Source of the DNA: JAENVT01 sp963805445
Lineage (GTDB): Bacteria; Actinomycetota; Acidimicrobiia; Acidimicrobiales; Ilumatobacteraceae
Direction of reading: 5' to 3'
Length of the DNA: 64,000 bases
Assembly: GCA_963805445.1 (NCBI GenBank)
Contig: CAWDUI010000003.1
Span: 221,805 to 285,804, forward strand
In this document: positions 36,365 through 46,297 of the stretch, piece after piece
Layout: each line of letters starts with the position of its first letter
Numbering within the stretch: the stretch's first letter is position 1
The notes under the pieces: generated by a model
Databases searched by the model: none
What the model saw: the letters and a program-made list of their open reading frames with translations, nothing else
What the model was told of the DNA's origin: nothing
Made by a program: the position numbers and the translations under genes

Positions 36365-36928
36365 ATGGAAGTTCTCCTCATCGAATCGTCCCCCGGTGTG
36401 GCCGCCACCCTGCAACGTCGCCTCATGCGCGACGGCCACGATGTGATCTCGTGCAACGACGCAGACGGTGGTCCGTGCAAGGGCGTGGAATCCGATGCGA
36501 GCTGCCCCATGACCCAACACGTCGACGTCGCCATCCTCGCACGCGAGCGAGATGTCACCCCGAGCCTCAATGAGATGGGTTCGGTCTGCGCCAAGCGGCA
36601 CCGGGTCCCGCTCGTCACGCTGTACCCCGGCGACGAGTTCGGCCCCGGTGCGAGCACGGAGATCGCGGCTGCCGTCGCTCGCCGCGAGATCGAGGCCGGA
36701 TACGTCGCCGCAGTTCGACGCGGGCTCGGCCACGACGCCGGTGACATCACCGTGTTGCGCGAGCACCAACGGATCCATGTCGCCCTCTCGGTCGGCGAGC
36801 CTCGCACGGCCGAGGAGATGAGCAGCATGGCCGACCGTGCTCGCAAGGCGGTGCGCGATCACGACTCGCACACACCCGTGATCGACGTCTCGGTCGTTGT
36901 CGCCAAGGTGAGCCCCGAGTGGGAGTGA
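36365..36928 (+). CDS. Response-regulator-like protein of unknown function
   Basis: This 187-residue protein begins MEVLLIESSPGVAATLQRRL and continues DGHDVISCND, like the first strand and helix of a receiver domain. The phosphorylation region is replaced by a Cys-containing stretch (GPCKGVESDASCPMTQ) followed by VDVAILARER. Later segments (RVPLVTLYPGDEFG) also resemble a receiver. No output DNA-binding domain is seen; the C-terminal half (ALSVGEPRTAEEM, VIDVSVVVAKV) is unassigned. A degenerate receiver is my best reading. Confidence 0.55.
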   Translation: MEVLLIESSPGVAATLQRRLMRDGHDVISCNDADGGPCKGVESDASCPMTQHVDVAILARERDVTPSLNEMGSVCAKRHRVPLVTLYPGDEFGPGASTEIAAAVARREIEAGYVAAVRRGLGHDAGDITVLREHQRIHVALSVGEPRTAEEMSSMADRARKAVRDHDSHTPVIDVSVVVAKVSPEWE

Positions 36929-36972
36929 TCGGCTAGAACGACACCCGTACCACGAGTGCGGGGAGCGCAACG

Positions 36973-37815
36973 ATGCCACTGAATCCGGAAGCCGTCGGAA
37001 CGATGGGCGAGGCCGCTGAGGCTTCGTGGACCAGCAAGGACGCGTTGCTCTACGCCGTCGGTATCGGCGCAGGTACCAACGAGCTGGCCTACACGACCGA
37101 GAACACCAACGGCATCGACCAACAGGTGTTCCCGACCTTCGCAGTCGTCGTCGGGTGGGGCGCCGGCTCGGCAATGCGCAACATCGGTACCTTCAACCCG
37201 GCGTTGCTCGTGCATGGTCAACAGGCCATCACCCTCCACAAGCCGCTGCCGGTCAACGGGTCGGCCAGCGTGCAGGGCCAAGTGGTCGGCATGTACGACA
37301 AGGGCAAGGCCGCGGTCGTCGTGACCGAGACGGTCGCCACCGACCTGGCCGACGGACAACCGCTGTTCACCAACCGCTCGTCGGTGTTCATCCGCGGCGA
37401 GGGAGGTTGGGGCGGCGACCGCGGGCCGAGTGGCCCGCAGAACGAGCCACCCGACCGCGCTCCGGATCACCAGGTCACCTACCAGACATCACCAGATCAG
37501 GCCCTGATCTACCGGCTCTCGGGCGACCGAAATCCATTGCACAGCGACCCGTCGTTCGCTGCGATGGGCGGATTCGAACGACCGATCCTCCACGGCCTGT
37601 GCACCTACGGGTTCACCGGCAGGGCACTGTTGCACACGATGTGCGGTGGCGATGCCCGTCGGTTCAAACACATCGAAGGTCGATTCACCTCACCGGTGTT
37701 GCCGGGTGAGGCGCTCACCGTGGCGATGTGGGACGTCGATGACGGCGCGACAGTGTTCACGACCTCCGTCGGAGATCGTGCCGTGATCGATCAAGGGCTG
37801 TTGCGCTTCGACTGA
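36973..37815 (+). CDS. MaoC-like (R)-specific enoyl-CoA hydratase / hydratase 2
   Basis: This 280-residue double-hotdog protein has an N-terminal half with ALLYAVGIGAGTNELAYT, as in multifunctional-enzyme hydratase 2. The C-terminal half holds the catalytic motif YRLSGDRNPLHSDPSFA (Asp and His) followed by ILHGLCTYGF. Such enzymes hydrate 2-enoyl-CoAs in fatty-acid or steroid side-chain breakdown. GGGGAGCG precedes the ATG. The convergent SDR gene next door encodes the matching (R)-3-hydroxyacyl-CoA dehydrogenase type, so both may serve one pathway. Confidence 0.88.
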   Translation: MPLNPEAVGTMGEAAEASWTSKDALLYAVGIGAGTNELAYTTENTNGIDQQVFPTFAVVVGWGAGSAMRNIGTFNPALLVHGQQAITLHKPLPVNGSASVQGQVVGMYDKGKAAVVVTETVATDLADGQPLFTNRSSVFIRGEGGWGGDRGPSGPQNEPPDRAPDHQVTYQTSPDQALIYRLSGDRNPLHSDPSFAAMGGFERPILHGLCTYGFTGRALLHTMCGGDARRFKHIEGRFTSPVLPGEALTVAMWDVDDGATVFTTSVGDRAVIDQGLLRFD

Positions 37816-37837
37816 GCGCTGTGCGGCGGCTGTTCGT

Positions 37838-38755
37838 TCAGCGCTGCTGCGGCCAGCCGCCTGGCTCGCCGTCCATGCCCGAGTTCTGGCGCGCCTTGGC
37901 GAGCAGGTCGCGGACGATGGGACCGAGCAGCTCCGGCTCCTCGACCGGCGCATGGCGCGGTCCGCGAACCCACCCTTCGGCAATGGCCAGCACGTCGCCG
38001 CTGGCCTCGAAGACGCGCCCGGTCACGTCTTTCGACTCCGCCGACGCCAGCCACGTGACGATCGGCGCAATCCAACGGGGCGAGCGCATCTCGCGTTGCT
38101 CGTCGGTCTCGGGCGCCGGGCCGAGGCCCTCGGTCATGCGGGTCAGGGCGACCGGCGCGACCGCGTTGACGGTGACCCCGTAACGAGAAAGTTCCAGCGC
38201 GGCAATGTTGGTGAAGGCGGCGATGCCGGCCTTGGCGGCGCCGTAGTTGGTCTGACCCGGGTTGCCGTAGATGCCGCTGACCGAGGTGGTGTTGATGATC
38301 CGCCCGTCGACCGGCTGGCCGGCCTTGGAGCGCTCGCGCCAGTAGGCCGCGGCCCAGCGACTGGGGGCGAAGGTGCCCTTGAGGTGCACGTTGATGACCG
38401 CGTCCCACTCCTCTTCGGTCATGTTGGCCAGCACCCGATCTCGCAGGATCCCGGCGTTGTTGACGACCACGTGGAGATCGCCGAACGTTTCGATCGCAGT
38501 GTTGATCAGGCGCTGCGCACCCTCCCACGACGACACGCTGTCGCCGTTGGCCACGGCCTCGCCGCCCATGCCCTTGATCTCCTGCACGACCTGCTCGGCG
38601 GGGCTGAGGTCGCCGCCGGAGCCGTCGACGGCAGCTCCCACGTCGTTGACCACCACTTTGGCGCCGTGTGCCGCCAAGCTGAGCGCGTGTTCGCGCCCGA
38701 TTCCCCGACCGGCGCCGGTCACGACCGCGATGCGTCCTTCACATAGTTTGCTCAT
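37838..38755 (-). CDS. SDR oxidoreductase, 3-hydroxyacyl-CoA dehydrogenase type (HSD17B4-like)
   Basis: This 305-residue classical SDR has the cofactor motif TGAGRGIGREHAL, NNAGILRD, the catalytic Ser in TTSVSGIYGNPGQ and YGAAK. The extended GAAVDGSGGDLSPAEQVVQEI insertion is typical of the dehydrogenase part of peroxisomal multifunctional enzyme 2 and its bacterial homologues. The C-terminal extension (VEEPELLGPIVRDLL) is also typical. It lies tail to tail with the MaoC hydratase gene and is divergent from the amidase gene. Confidence 0.9.
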   Translation of the reverse strand: MSKLCEGRIAVVTGAGRGIGREHALSLAAHGAKVVVNDVGAAVDGSGGDLSPAEQVVQEIKGMGGEAVANGDSVSSWEGAQRLINTAIETFGDLHVVVNNAGILRDRVLANMTEEEWDAVINVHLKGTFAPSRWAAAYWRERSKAGQPVDGRIINTTSVSGIYGNPGQTNYGAAKAGIAAFTNIAALELSRYGVTVNAVAPVALTRMTEGLGPAPETDEQREMRSPRWIAPIVTWLASAESKDVTGRVFEASGDVLAIAEGWVRGPRHAPVEEPELLGPIVRDLLAKARQNSGMDGEPGGWPQQR

Positions 38756-38816
38756 CTGGCACTCGTCTGGCTCATGGAAACCCCTCGGCTAGGTAACGGA
38801 CTACGCGAATCATAAA

Positions 38817-39617
38817 GTGACGACGATGTGTGACTGCCAGTCGACTCGTGGGGTCACGCGGCGCGAGGCACTCGGCACCGCCTTGGCCGTCGGGTCGGCG
38901 ATCGCTGTCGGCGGGGCCATATCAACCCGGGCCGACGCTGCCAACGGGCCGGCGGTTCCGGCGGTCGAGGTGCTCCCCGGGTTGTCGATCTATCCACGCG
39001 GACGCGTGGGGATGCATCTCCCACCGGTTGCCCCCATCGAGGTCGAGACACCGCAGTTCCTGCTGGTGCATCACTCCGCGTCGTCGAACTCGTACACGAG
39101 TGCCGTCAACGTGATCCAGGCGGCATACGCCTACCACACGAGCTCCGCCAAGGGGTGGAGCGACGTGTGCTACGAGTTCTTCATCGGGCGCGACGGCGAC
39201 GTTTGGGAGGGTCGGGCCGGTGCGCTGACCGGGCCGGTGGTCGCCGACGCCACGGGTGGCAGCCAGGGCTTTGCCCAACTCGTCTGCTTGCTGGGCGACT
39301 TCACCAGCCAACTCCCAACCGCGGCCGCGCAGGCGTCCCTCGTCAACCTGCTGGCGTGGCTCGCCGATCGGTACGCCATCGACCTCAGCGCGGGTGCGAC
39401 CACCTCGTTCATCTCGCGGGGCTCGCAGCGGTGGCCTGCCGGCACTCCGGTGACGACCGAGACCATCGCCGGGCACCGCGAGATGTCGTTCACGGCGTGT
39501 CCGGGAGATGCGTTCTACCCGATGCTTCCGGAGATCCGGGTCCGGGCACTCGCCCAGCACGACGCGTGGCGGACGACCCTCAAGCCGGCGCGGCGCCTCG
39601 GCATCGTCACGCCGTAG
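38817..39617 (+). CDS. Exported N-acetylmuramoyl-L-alanine amidase / PGRP-type
   Basis: This 266-residue protein has an N-terminal twin-arginine-like signal (VTRREALGTALAVGSAIAVG, cleavage expected near ADA-ANG) and an amidase_2/PGRP domain: FLLVHHSASSNS with the first zinc His, YEFFIGRDGDVWEGRAG, and IAGHREMSFTACPGDAFYP with the last zinc His and the Cys. It would trim peptidoglycan outside the cell, or degrade fragments. The start is a GTG at 38817. It is followed after ten bases by a flavoprotein gene. Confidence 0.85.
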   Translation: MTTMCDCQSTRGVTRREALGTALAVGSAIAVGGAISTRADAANGPAVPAVEVLPGLSIYPRGRVGMHLPPVAPIEVETPQFLLVHHSASSNSYTSAVNVIQAAYAYHTSSAKGWSDVCYEFFIGRDGDVWEGRAGALTGPVVADATGGSQGFAQLVCLLGDFTSQLPTAAAQASLVNLLAWLADRYAIDLSAGATTSFISRGSQRWPAGTPVTTETIAGHREMSFTACPGDAFYPMLPEIRVRALAQHDAWRTTLKPARRLGIVTP

Positions 39618-39620
39618 CCT
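39615..39620 (+). promoter_or_regulatory. -10 element of flavoprotein gene, leaderless start
   Basis: TAGCCT lies seven bases before the ATG at 39628 and overlaps the amidase stop codon. Confidence 0.4.
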
Positions 39621-39627
39621 GCCGCCG

Positions 39628-40864
39628 ATGACCCCGACTCAACCTGGCAACCTGCCCGCGACCGCCGATGTCGTGGTCGTCGGGGCCGGCCCCGCCGGAT
39701 CGACTGCGGCCACGTTGCTCGCCCGCGCCGGGCGATCGGTCGTGGTGATCGACAAGGCCGTGTTTCCTCGCGACAAGTGCTGCGGCGACGGGCTGACCAC
39801 GCTCGCCCTTCGCGAGCTCGAGCACTTGGGGCTGCGACCCGAGATGGTTCCGAACTGGAAGTCGGTCGATGCCGCCTGGCTGCGCTCACCCTCGGGTCGC
39901 GAGGTCTGTGTGCCGCTTCCTGGCGACGGGATCTTTGCCGCCACCACACCGAGGCGCGAGCTCGATGCGGCCCTGCTCGAACTGGCGCGCCAAGCCGGGG
40001 CGAACGTGCTCGAGGGGCACGGACTGGCTGGCCTGCAACAACGCGCATCCTCCGTTGCAGTCGACGTTGACGGGGCGGGAACGATCGAGGCCAGGTACGT
40101 CGTCGCCGCGGACGGGATGTGGTCGGCGACTCGCAAGGCGTTGGGCGTCGGCGAGCCCGGCTACCTCGGCGAATGGCACGCTTTCCGCCAGTACGCCGGC
40201 AACGTCACCGGGCCGGCGGCGCAGCGTCTGATCGTGTGGTTCGAGCCCGACCTGCTGCCGGGCTACATGTGGAGCTTCCCTCTGCCGGCGGGTCGGGTCA
40301 ACATCGGCTTCGGCGTGCAGCGCGACGGGGTTCGGCGCGTCGGCGACATGAAGCAGCAATGGGACGAGCTCCTCCGGCGACCACATGTCGTCGAGGCGCT
40401 CGGCGCCGGTTTCGAGTTGGAAGACCGGCACACCGCCTGGCCCATTCCCGCTGGGATCGATCGGGCCACGTTGACCATCGGGTCGGGTGTGCTTCGTCGG
40501 CGACGCGGCCATGGCCACCGACACCATGACCGGCGAAGGCATCGGCCAGGCGGTCTTGACCGGTCGTCTCGCCGCCGAGGCGATCCTCGCCGGCGGTGCC
40601 CTGGCCGCCGCCGATGTCGGCAAGCGCTACCGATCGAGCGTGCAGCACCATCTGCTCGCCGATCACAAGATGTCGGTGCGGCTCAGCAAGATCCTCAGCC
40701 ATCAGCTCGGCGCTCGCGGCGCCATCAGGTTGCTGGCAACCAGTTCGTGGTCGCGTCGCAACTTCGCCAGATGGATGTTCGAAGACGAGCCGCGAGCGAT
40801 CGCCTTCACCCCGTCCCGCTGGCACCGCCACTTCTTCCACCAACCCGGCCCCTACCAACCCTGA
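39628..40864 (+). CDS. Geranylgeranyl-reductase-family FAD oxidoreductase, one frame break
   Basis: This protein of about 412 residues has the FAD motif VVVVGAGPAGSTAATLLARAG. It also has the family segments FPRDKCCGDGLTTLALREL and RYVVAADGMWSATRKALG. After a break near 40485 comes CFVGDAAMATDTMTGEGIG, the second FAD contact, with a helical C-terminus. Members reduce the double bonds of geranylgeranyl chains in lipids or chlorophyll and menaquinone tails, or act on other polyprenoids. KCCGDG is the usual PxxYxWxFP-adjacent Cys motif of this group. The substrate is not decided. Confidence 0.85.
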
Positions 40865-40912
40865 CCCTGCGGGCCGCTCGGTCGGGACGGGAGGGGACGG
40901 GACGGGATTGGC

Positions 40913-40918
40913 TACGGT
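40913..40918 (+). promoter_or_regulatory. -10 element of nitronate monooxygenase gene, leaderless start
   Basis: TACGGT lies seven bases before the ATG at 40926; this favours 40926 over the out-of-frame ATG at 40922. Confidence 0.45.
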
Positions 40919-40925
40919 GCGATGC

Positions 40926-41891
40926 ATGCACACTCGGCTCACCGATCTGCTCGACATCGAACACCCGATCATGCTGGCCGGCATGGGCGGGGTGAGCTAC
41001 CACCGATTGGTTGCCGCGGTCAGCGAGGCCGGCGGGATCGGCACGCTCGGCGCGTCGACGATGAGCGCCGAGGAGCTGCCGATCGAGATGGCCGCCGTCC
41101 GCGAACTGACCGCGAAGCCGTTCGGAGTCGACTTGCTGACCGCGCTGCCCGGTCAAGTCGAACAAGGCATCCAGTCGGTGATCGACGGTGGCGCCAGGAT
41201 CTTCGTGGCCGGGCTCGGCGTGCCGCGCGAGGCGATCGATCTGTTGCACTCCAAGAACATCCTCGTCGGCAGCATGTGCGGCAAGGTTCGCCACGCGATC
41301 AGTGCTGTGGCGAGCGGCGTCGACTTCGTGGTCGCCCAAGGCACCGAGGCCGGCGGCCACACCGGCACGGTCGCCACGATCACGCTGGTGCCGCAGGTCG
41401 TCGACGCCGTGGCCGGGCAGGTTCCCGTGGTCGCGGCCGGCGGGTTGTACGACGGTCGCGGGCTGGCGGCATCGCTGGCGCTCGGCGCGGACGGAGTGTG
41501 GATCGGTACCCGCTTCATCGCCACACCGGAGGCACGGGCGGTGAACGGGTACAAGGAGGCGCTGCTGGCCACTGCCGAGGACGGAACGGTGGTCAGCCGC
41601 TCGTACACCGGAAAGACATGTCGAGTCGTGCGCAACGAGTGGACGAACCACTACGACACCCATCCCGACGAGCTCCAGCCGTTCCCAGCCCAGGCGATCT
41701 TCTCGGCAAAGGCAGGGGCGAACCACCTCGGCTTCCCCGACGGCACAGAGGTCGATGCCTCGCGGGAGTTCATGCCGTGCGGGCAAGGCGTCGGCGCCAT
41801 CGACTCGCTGGTTCCCGCAGCCGAACTGGTGCAGGCAATGATCGCCGAGGCGGAGGAAACCATCGAGCGCCTGCTGGGTGCGCGGCGATGA
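40926..41891 (+). CDS. Nitronate monooxygenase / NPD-family FMN protein
   Basis: This 321-residue TIM-barrel flavoprotein begins LLDIEHPIMLAGMGGVSYHRL. It has the active-site region DFVVAQGTEAGGHTGTV with the base histidine, then VPVVAAGGLYDGRGLAASLALGA for FMN phosphate binding and IGTRFIATPEA. Members oxidise alkyl nitronates or act as trans-enoyl reductases (FabK-like). Its TGA overlaps the ATG of the M20 peptidase (ATGA), so the two are coupled, although a metabolic link is not obvious. Confidence 0.88.
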   Translation: MHTRLTDLLDIEHPIMLAGMGGVSYHRLVAAVSEAGGIGTLGASTMSAEELPIEMAAVRELTAKPFGVDLLTALPGQVEQGIQSVIDGGARIFVAGLGVPREAIDLLHSKNILVGSMCGKVRHAISAVASGVDFVVAQGTEAGGHTGTVATITLVPQVVDAVAGQVPVVAAGGLYDGRGLAASLALGADGVWIGTRFIATPEARAVNGYKEALLATAEDGTVVSRSYTGKTCRVVRNEWTNHYDTHPDELQPFPAQAIFSAKAGANHLGFPDGTEVDASREFMPCGQGVGAIDSLVPAAELVQAMIAEAEETIERLLGARR

Positions 41892-43310
41892 CCGTCACGC
41901 CCTCCTCGACCATCTCGGCTCACGTCGACCGCGTGTGGACCGACGAGATCCTCCCAGCGCTGCACGACTACATCGCCATCCCCAACGTGTCGGTGCTGTA
42001 CGACCCGCAGTGGCGCGAGCACGGTCACATGGCCCGCGCAGTCGAGTTGATCCGGGCCTGGTGCGCCGCCCGCAACGTCGTCGGGCTCACCGTCGACGTG
42101 CATGAATTACCCGGACGCACGCCCCTGATCCTGATGCAGATCCCGGCGTTCGGCACGGGATCCGCCGACGACACCGTGCTGCTCTACGGTCATCTCGACA
42201 AGCAGCCGGAGATGACGGGCTGGCGCGACGATCTCGGCCCGTGGAAGCCCGTGCTCGAGGGCGACCGTCTCTACGGACGCGGTGGCGCCGACGACGGCTA
42301 CGCCGCGTTCGCCGCCGTGCTGGCCATCGAGGCTGCCCAGGCCGCGGGGATCAGCCACACCCGCTGCGTCGTGCTGATCGAAGGAAGCGAGGAGAGCGGC
42401 AGCCCCGATCTCCCCGCGTACCTCGAGGCGCTGGCCGATGAGATCGGCACGCCCAGCTTGGTGCTGTGCCTCGATTCAGGCTGCCTCGACTACGAACGGT
42501 TGTGGGTCACCACGTCGCTCCGCGGGCTGGCGGCGGGAACCCTGCGAGTCGAGATCTTGACCGAGGGCGTGCATTCCGGCGAGGCCAGCGGCGTGGTCCC
42601 CTCGTCGTTCCGCATCTGCCGCGAGCTGCTCGACCGGATCGAGGACAGCTTCGACGGCAGGATCCTGCTCCCCGAGCTGAACGTCGAGATCCCGGCCGAT
42701 CGACGGCATCAGGCCGTCGACACCGCGGCCGACTTCCCGATCGGCGGGCACTTTCCCTTCGTCCCCGGCGCCGAGCCGATGGTCGCCGATCCCGCCGAGC
42801 AGCTGCTTGGCCCGCACCTGGCATCCGGCGCTCAGCGTCACCGGGGTGGACGGCATCCCGCCCGTCGAATCGGCCGGCAACGTGCTCCGCCCACACACGT
42901 CGTTGCACCTCAGCGTGCGCTTGCCACCGACGTGCGACCACGAGGCCGCGCTGGCTGCGTTGCATGCGGCCCTCACGAACGACCCGCCGTACGGCGCACA
43001 CGTGACGTTCGACGACGGTCACAGCGGCCCGGGATGGAACGCTCCAGCGTTCGCCCCGTGGTTGCAGGCAGCACTCGACGAAGCATCCGAGACCAGCTTC
43101 GGCAACGCCTCGCGTGCCTTCGGCGAGGGTGGCTCGATCCCGTTCATGGGGATGCTCGGCGAGATGTTCCCCGATGCCCAGTTCGTGATCACCGGTTGCC
43201 TCGGGCCCGGCGCCAACGCTCACGGGCCGAACGAGTACCTCCACGTGCCGACTGCACGTCGCGTGACCAGTTGTCTGGTGACGGTGCTCGAAGCCCACGC
43301 ATCTCGCTGA
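41888..43310 (+). CDS. M20 family metallopeptidase / dipeptidase, one frame break
   Basis: This protein of about 473 residues has the dizinc motifs LLYGHLDKQPE (His and Asp), GRGGADDGYA (bridging Asp) and LIEGSEESGSPD (catalytic Glu pair), and near the end GPNEYLHV carries the last zinc His (GANAHGPNE). The length and CNDP/PepV-like features suggest a dipeptidase or aminoacyl-hydrolase. The frame changes near 42810 (one extra G), between ADPAEQLL and ARTWHPALSV. The gene starts inside the stop codon of the nitronate monooxygenase gene. Confidence 0.88.
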
Positions 43311-43371
43311 GAGGCCGCGCCCCCAGAACCGGAACGCGTTGATACCGTTCCGGCCGAAGGAGCGGATCCCC

Positions 43372-44394
43372 ATGACGGTCACCACCAACCTGCCGCAAGA
43401 CGATCACGCCACGGCGCTGGTCGTCGAGCGAGTGTTCTTCGAGCTGCGCAAGGTCATCGTCGGTCAGAGCCGCCTGATCGAACGCATGCTCGTGGGGTTG
43501 CTGAGCCAGGGCCACTGTCTGCTGGAGAGCGTGCCCGGGCTGGCCAAGACGCTCGCCGCCGAAACCCTGTCGAAGGTCGTGGGCGGCACCTTCGGGCGAG
43601 TGCAGTTCACGCCCGACCTGTTGCCGTCCGACATCGTCGGGACCCGCATCTTCCGTTCATCGAGCGAGAAGTTCGACGTCGAGTTGGGTCCGATCTTCGT
43701 CAACTTCCTGCTCGCCGACGAGATCAACCGGGCGCCGGCCAAGGTGCAGTCCGCGTTGCTCGAGGTCATGGCCGAGCAGCACGTGACGATCGGCGGCAAC
43801 ACCTACGACGTCCCGGTGCCCTTCTTCGTGATCGCCACCCAGAACCCGATCGAGTCCGAGGGTGTGTACCAGTTGCCCGAGGCACAGCGCGACCGGTTCA
43901 TGATGAAGATCACCATGACGCATCCGTCGGCCGACGAGGAGATGACGATCGTCGATCGAATGAGCGTGTCGCCTCCGGTGCCTCAGCAGGTCATCGATCT
44001 CCACGGCCTCGCCGATCTGCAGAAGCGGGCAACGGGAGTGTTCGTCGATCGCAGCGTGCAGCAGTACGCGGTCGACCTCGTGCAGGCGACCCGCACACCC
44101 GCGCAGGCCGGCATGGCCGACCTGGCACCGGTGATCGCGCTCGGCGCCAGCCCTCGCGCAACGTTGGCGCTGGTGCGCGGCGCCAAGGCGTTGGCGCTGC
44201 TGCGCGGCCGCACGTACGCGACGCCACAGGAGATCTTCGACCTCGCCCCGGAAGTTCTGCGCCACCGGCTGATCCTCACGTACGACGCGTTGGCTCGCGA
44301 CATCTCCATCGAGCACGTGCTGAGCCGGGTGCTCAGCACGGTGCCGACGATGTGGGTCTCCCCCAAACCGAACGACAGCGTCTGGCGAGGCTGA
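43372..44394 (+). CDS. MoxR-family AAA+ ATPase
   Basis: This 340-residue AAA+ protein has Walker A ESVPGLAKTLAAETLS, Walker B LLADEINRAPAKVQSALLE, sensor 1 FFVIATQNPIESEGVY and the YQLPEAQRDRFMM segment, followed by a lid domain. MoxR proteins act as chaperones for metal insertion or complex assembly together with VWA proteins. A GAAGGAG site precedes the ATG at 43372. It opens a MoxR-DUF58-VWA operon. Confidence 0.93.
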   Translation: MTVTTNLPQDDHATALVVERVFFELRKVIVGQSRLIERMLVGLLSQGHCLLESVPGLAKTLAAETLSKVVGGTFGRVQFTPDLLPSDIVGTRIFRSSSEKFDVELGPIFVNFLLADEINRAPAKVQSALLEVMAEQHVTIGGNTYDVPVPFFVIATQNPIESEGVYQLPEAQRDRFMMKITMTHPSADEEMTIVDRMSVSPPVPQQVIDLHGLADLQKRATGVFVDRSVQQYAVDLVQATRTPAQAGMADLAPVIALGASPRATLALVRGAKALALLRGRTYATPQEIFDLAPEVLRHRLILTYDALARDISIEHVLSRVLSTVPTMWVSPKPNDSVWRG

Positions 44395-44398
44395 CCGA

Positions 44399-45329
44399 GT
44401 GACCGCAACCACGTCGATCGATTGGCCGAGCGGGCCGACTCCCGCCTCGGTGGCCGAGGTGCTGCGGTCGCTGGAGTTCGCCATCAACCGACGCCTCGAC
44501 GGCCAGCTCCACGGGCAGCACCAGGGGATCACGCCGGGCCACGGCAGCGAGCCCGGCGAGTCGCGCTCGTATCAGCCGGGCGACGATGTACGTCGCATCG
44601 ACTGGAACGTGACGGCGCGAACGCGCGAGCTGCACGTTCGCGACCAGATCGCCGACCGCGACCTCGAAGCCTGGCTGGTCGTCGATGTGTCGGCCGCCAT
44701 GCACTTCGGGACGAAGCACACCACCAAGGCCCAGATCGCCCTCGCTGCCGCGGCCACCGTCGGGTTCCTGACGGCGCGCAACCACAACCGTCTGGGCGCG
44801 GTGCTGGTCGCCGGACCGCATCTGCGAGTGCGGCCTCCACGGCTCGGCCGCGACAACGTGCGAGCGATCCTGCAGACCATCGCCGATGCCCCCGACACCG
44901 AGGGACTCGGTCGCAGCGATCTCCCCGAGGCGCTCCGCCGGGTCGGCGCGTTCGAGCAAGCGGCGCGGCTTCATCTGCGTGATCTCCGACTTCGCCGGTT
45001 CGGAGTGGTCGTCACCGATGTCGGCGTTGTCGATGCGCCACGACCTGCTCGCCATCGGGGTCATCGATCCCCGCGAGTTCGACGTGCCACCGATCGGGCT
45101 GGTCACCTTCGCCGACCCCTCGACCGGCTCGACCCGCGAGATGATGGTCACCAACGACGTGCAACGGCGATTTGCCGATCTGGCCGCGCAACGACGGGCC
45201 GAGCGCGAGCAGACCGTTCGCTCATCGGGAGGCGACTGGTTGGAGCTCTCGACCGATGGTGACTGGTTGACGGAGATCGCCGCCCACGTGCGCAGACGCC
45301 GGCTGCGTCCGGCCATGATCCATCGATGA
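44399..45329 (+). CDS. DUF58 protein, one frame break
   Basis: This protein of about 309 residues has the DUF58 core ESRSYQPGDDVRRIDWNVTA followed by LHVRDQIADRDLEAWLVVD, a VWA-like fold that binds MoxR partners. The frame changes near 44970, with RRGFICVISDFAGSEW continuing the domain. It begins four bases after MoxR and its TGA overlaps the ATG of the VWA gene. No membrane segment is seen, unlike many longer DUF58 proteins. Confidence 0.88.
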
Positions 45330-46294
45330 GCTGGGACTTCCTCGCTCCGGCACGCCTCTGGCTGCTCGTGGTCGTCGCCGGTCTCGTCGGCGCGTACGTC
45401 TTCGCCCAGCGTCGTCGAGTGGTCAACACGGTCCGCTTCACCCAGATCGAGATGCTGGACCAGATCGCCCCGCGGCGGCCCGGCTGGCGACGCCACGCCA
45501 TTGCCGGTGTGCAACTCGCCGCGCTGTCGATCGGTGTGCTGGGTGCGGCCCAGCCGGTGCATCGTTCGACGACGCGGCCACGGTCGGCGGGAACGATCAT
45601 GTTGTTGTTCGACGTGTCGCTGTCGATGCAGGCCGACGACGTTCCACCGAACCGGCTCGAAGCGGCGAAGAAGGCCGGAGAGGACTTCGTCGACGCCGTC
45701 GATGCCGACATCGATGTCGGACTGATCTCGTTCAGCGGCACCGTGGTCACCGAAGTCGGGCCGACAACGGATCGGGCTCGGCTGACCGCGGGTATCGAGG
45801 CATTGCAGCTCGGGGAGGGGACGGCCATCGGCGATGCAATCGTTGCCGGAGTTCGGTCGCTGCAACGCGGCGAACCGACCAACGACTCGCCGGGCACGCT
45901 CGTCGTTCTCTCCGACGGCGAGACCACACGCGGCCGGCCCACGGCCGATGGCGCCCAGATCGCCGCCGACGCCAAGGTGCCCGTCTACACCATCGCTTTC
46001 GGCACCAACAGCGGTGCGATCACCAACCCTGACACCGGTCAGATCGACCCGGTTCCGGTGAAGCTCGACGAGCTGCAGGGTGCGGCCGATACGACGGGTG
46101 GCAAGGCCTACGCCGCACCGTCGGCCGACGACCTGGCCAAGGCGTACGCCGACATCCGCGCCAACCTGCAGCAAACGACTGGCGAGGCGGTCACGACCAT
46201 CCACGAGCTGGCCTGGCGCTACGTGCTTGCCGCCGTGCTGCTGCTGATGCTCGCCTGGGGCCTCGGGCTGTGGTGGCTTCGCGGCCCGCTGTGA
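45326..46294 (+). CDS. VWA domain membrane protein (BatA-like)
   Basis: This 322-residue protein has N-terminal membrane segments around residues 10-25 and 60-80. A VWA domain begins with the complete MIDAS motif IMLLFDVSLSMQADD and continues with DVGLISFSGTV and TLVVLSDGETTRG. A C-terminal membrane segment (YVLAAVLLLMLAWGLGLWW) precedes the end. With MoxR and DUF58 it forms the usual three-gene set, in which the VWA domain faces a partner complex and MoxR remodels it. The target is unknown. Confidence 0.9.
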   Translation: MSWDFLAPARLWLLVVVAGLVGAYVFAQRRRVVNTVRFTQIEMLDQIAPRRPGWRRHAIAGVQLAALSIGVLGAAQPVHRSTTRPRSAGTIMLLFDVSLSMQADDVPPNRLEAAKKAGEDFVDAVDADIDVGLISFSGTVVTEVGPTTDRARLTAGIEALQLGEGTAIGDAIVAGVRSLQRGEPTNDSPGTLVVLSDGETTRGRPTADGAQIAADAKVPVYTIAFGTNSGAITNPDTGQIDPVPVKLDELQGAADTTGGKAYAAPSADDLAKAYADIRANLQQTTGEAVTTIHELAWRYVLAAVLLLMLAWGLGLWWLRGPL

Positions 46295-46297
46295 CCG

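Noticed and set aside
39005..39560. Minus-strand frames over the amidase gene as a separate protein
   Set aside because: The plus-strand frame encodes a clear signal peptide and PGRP domain; the opposite frames show no motif.
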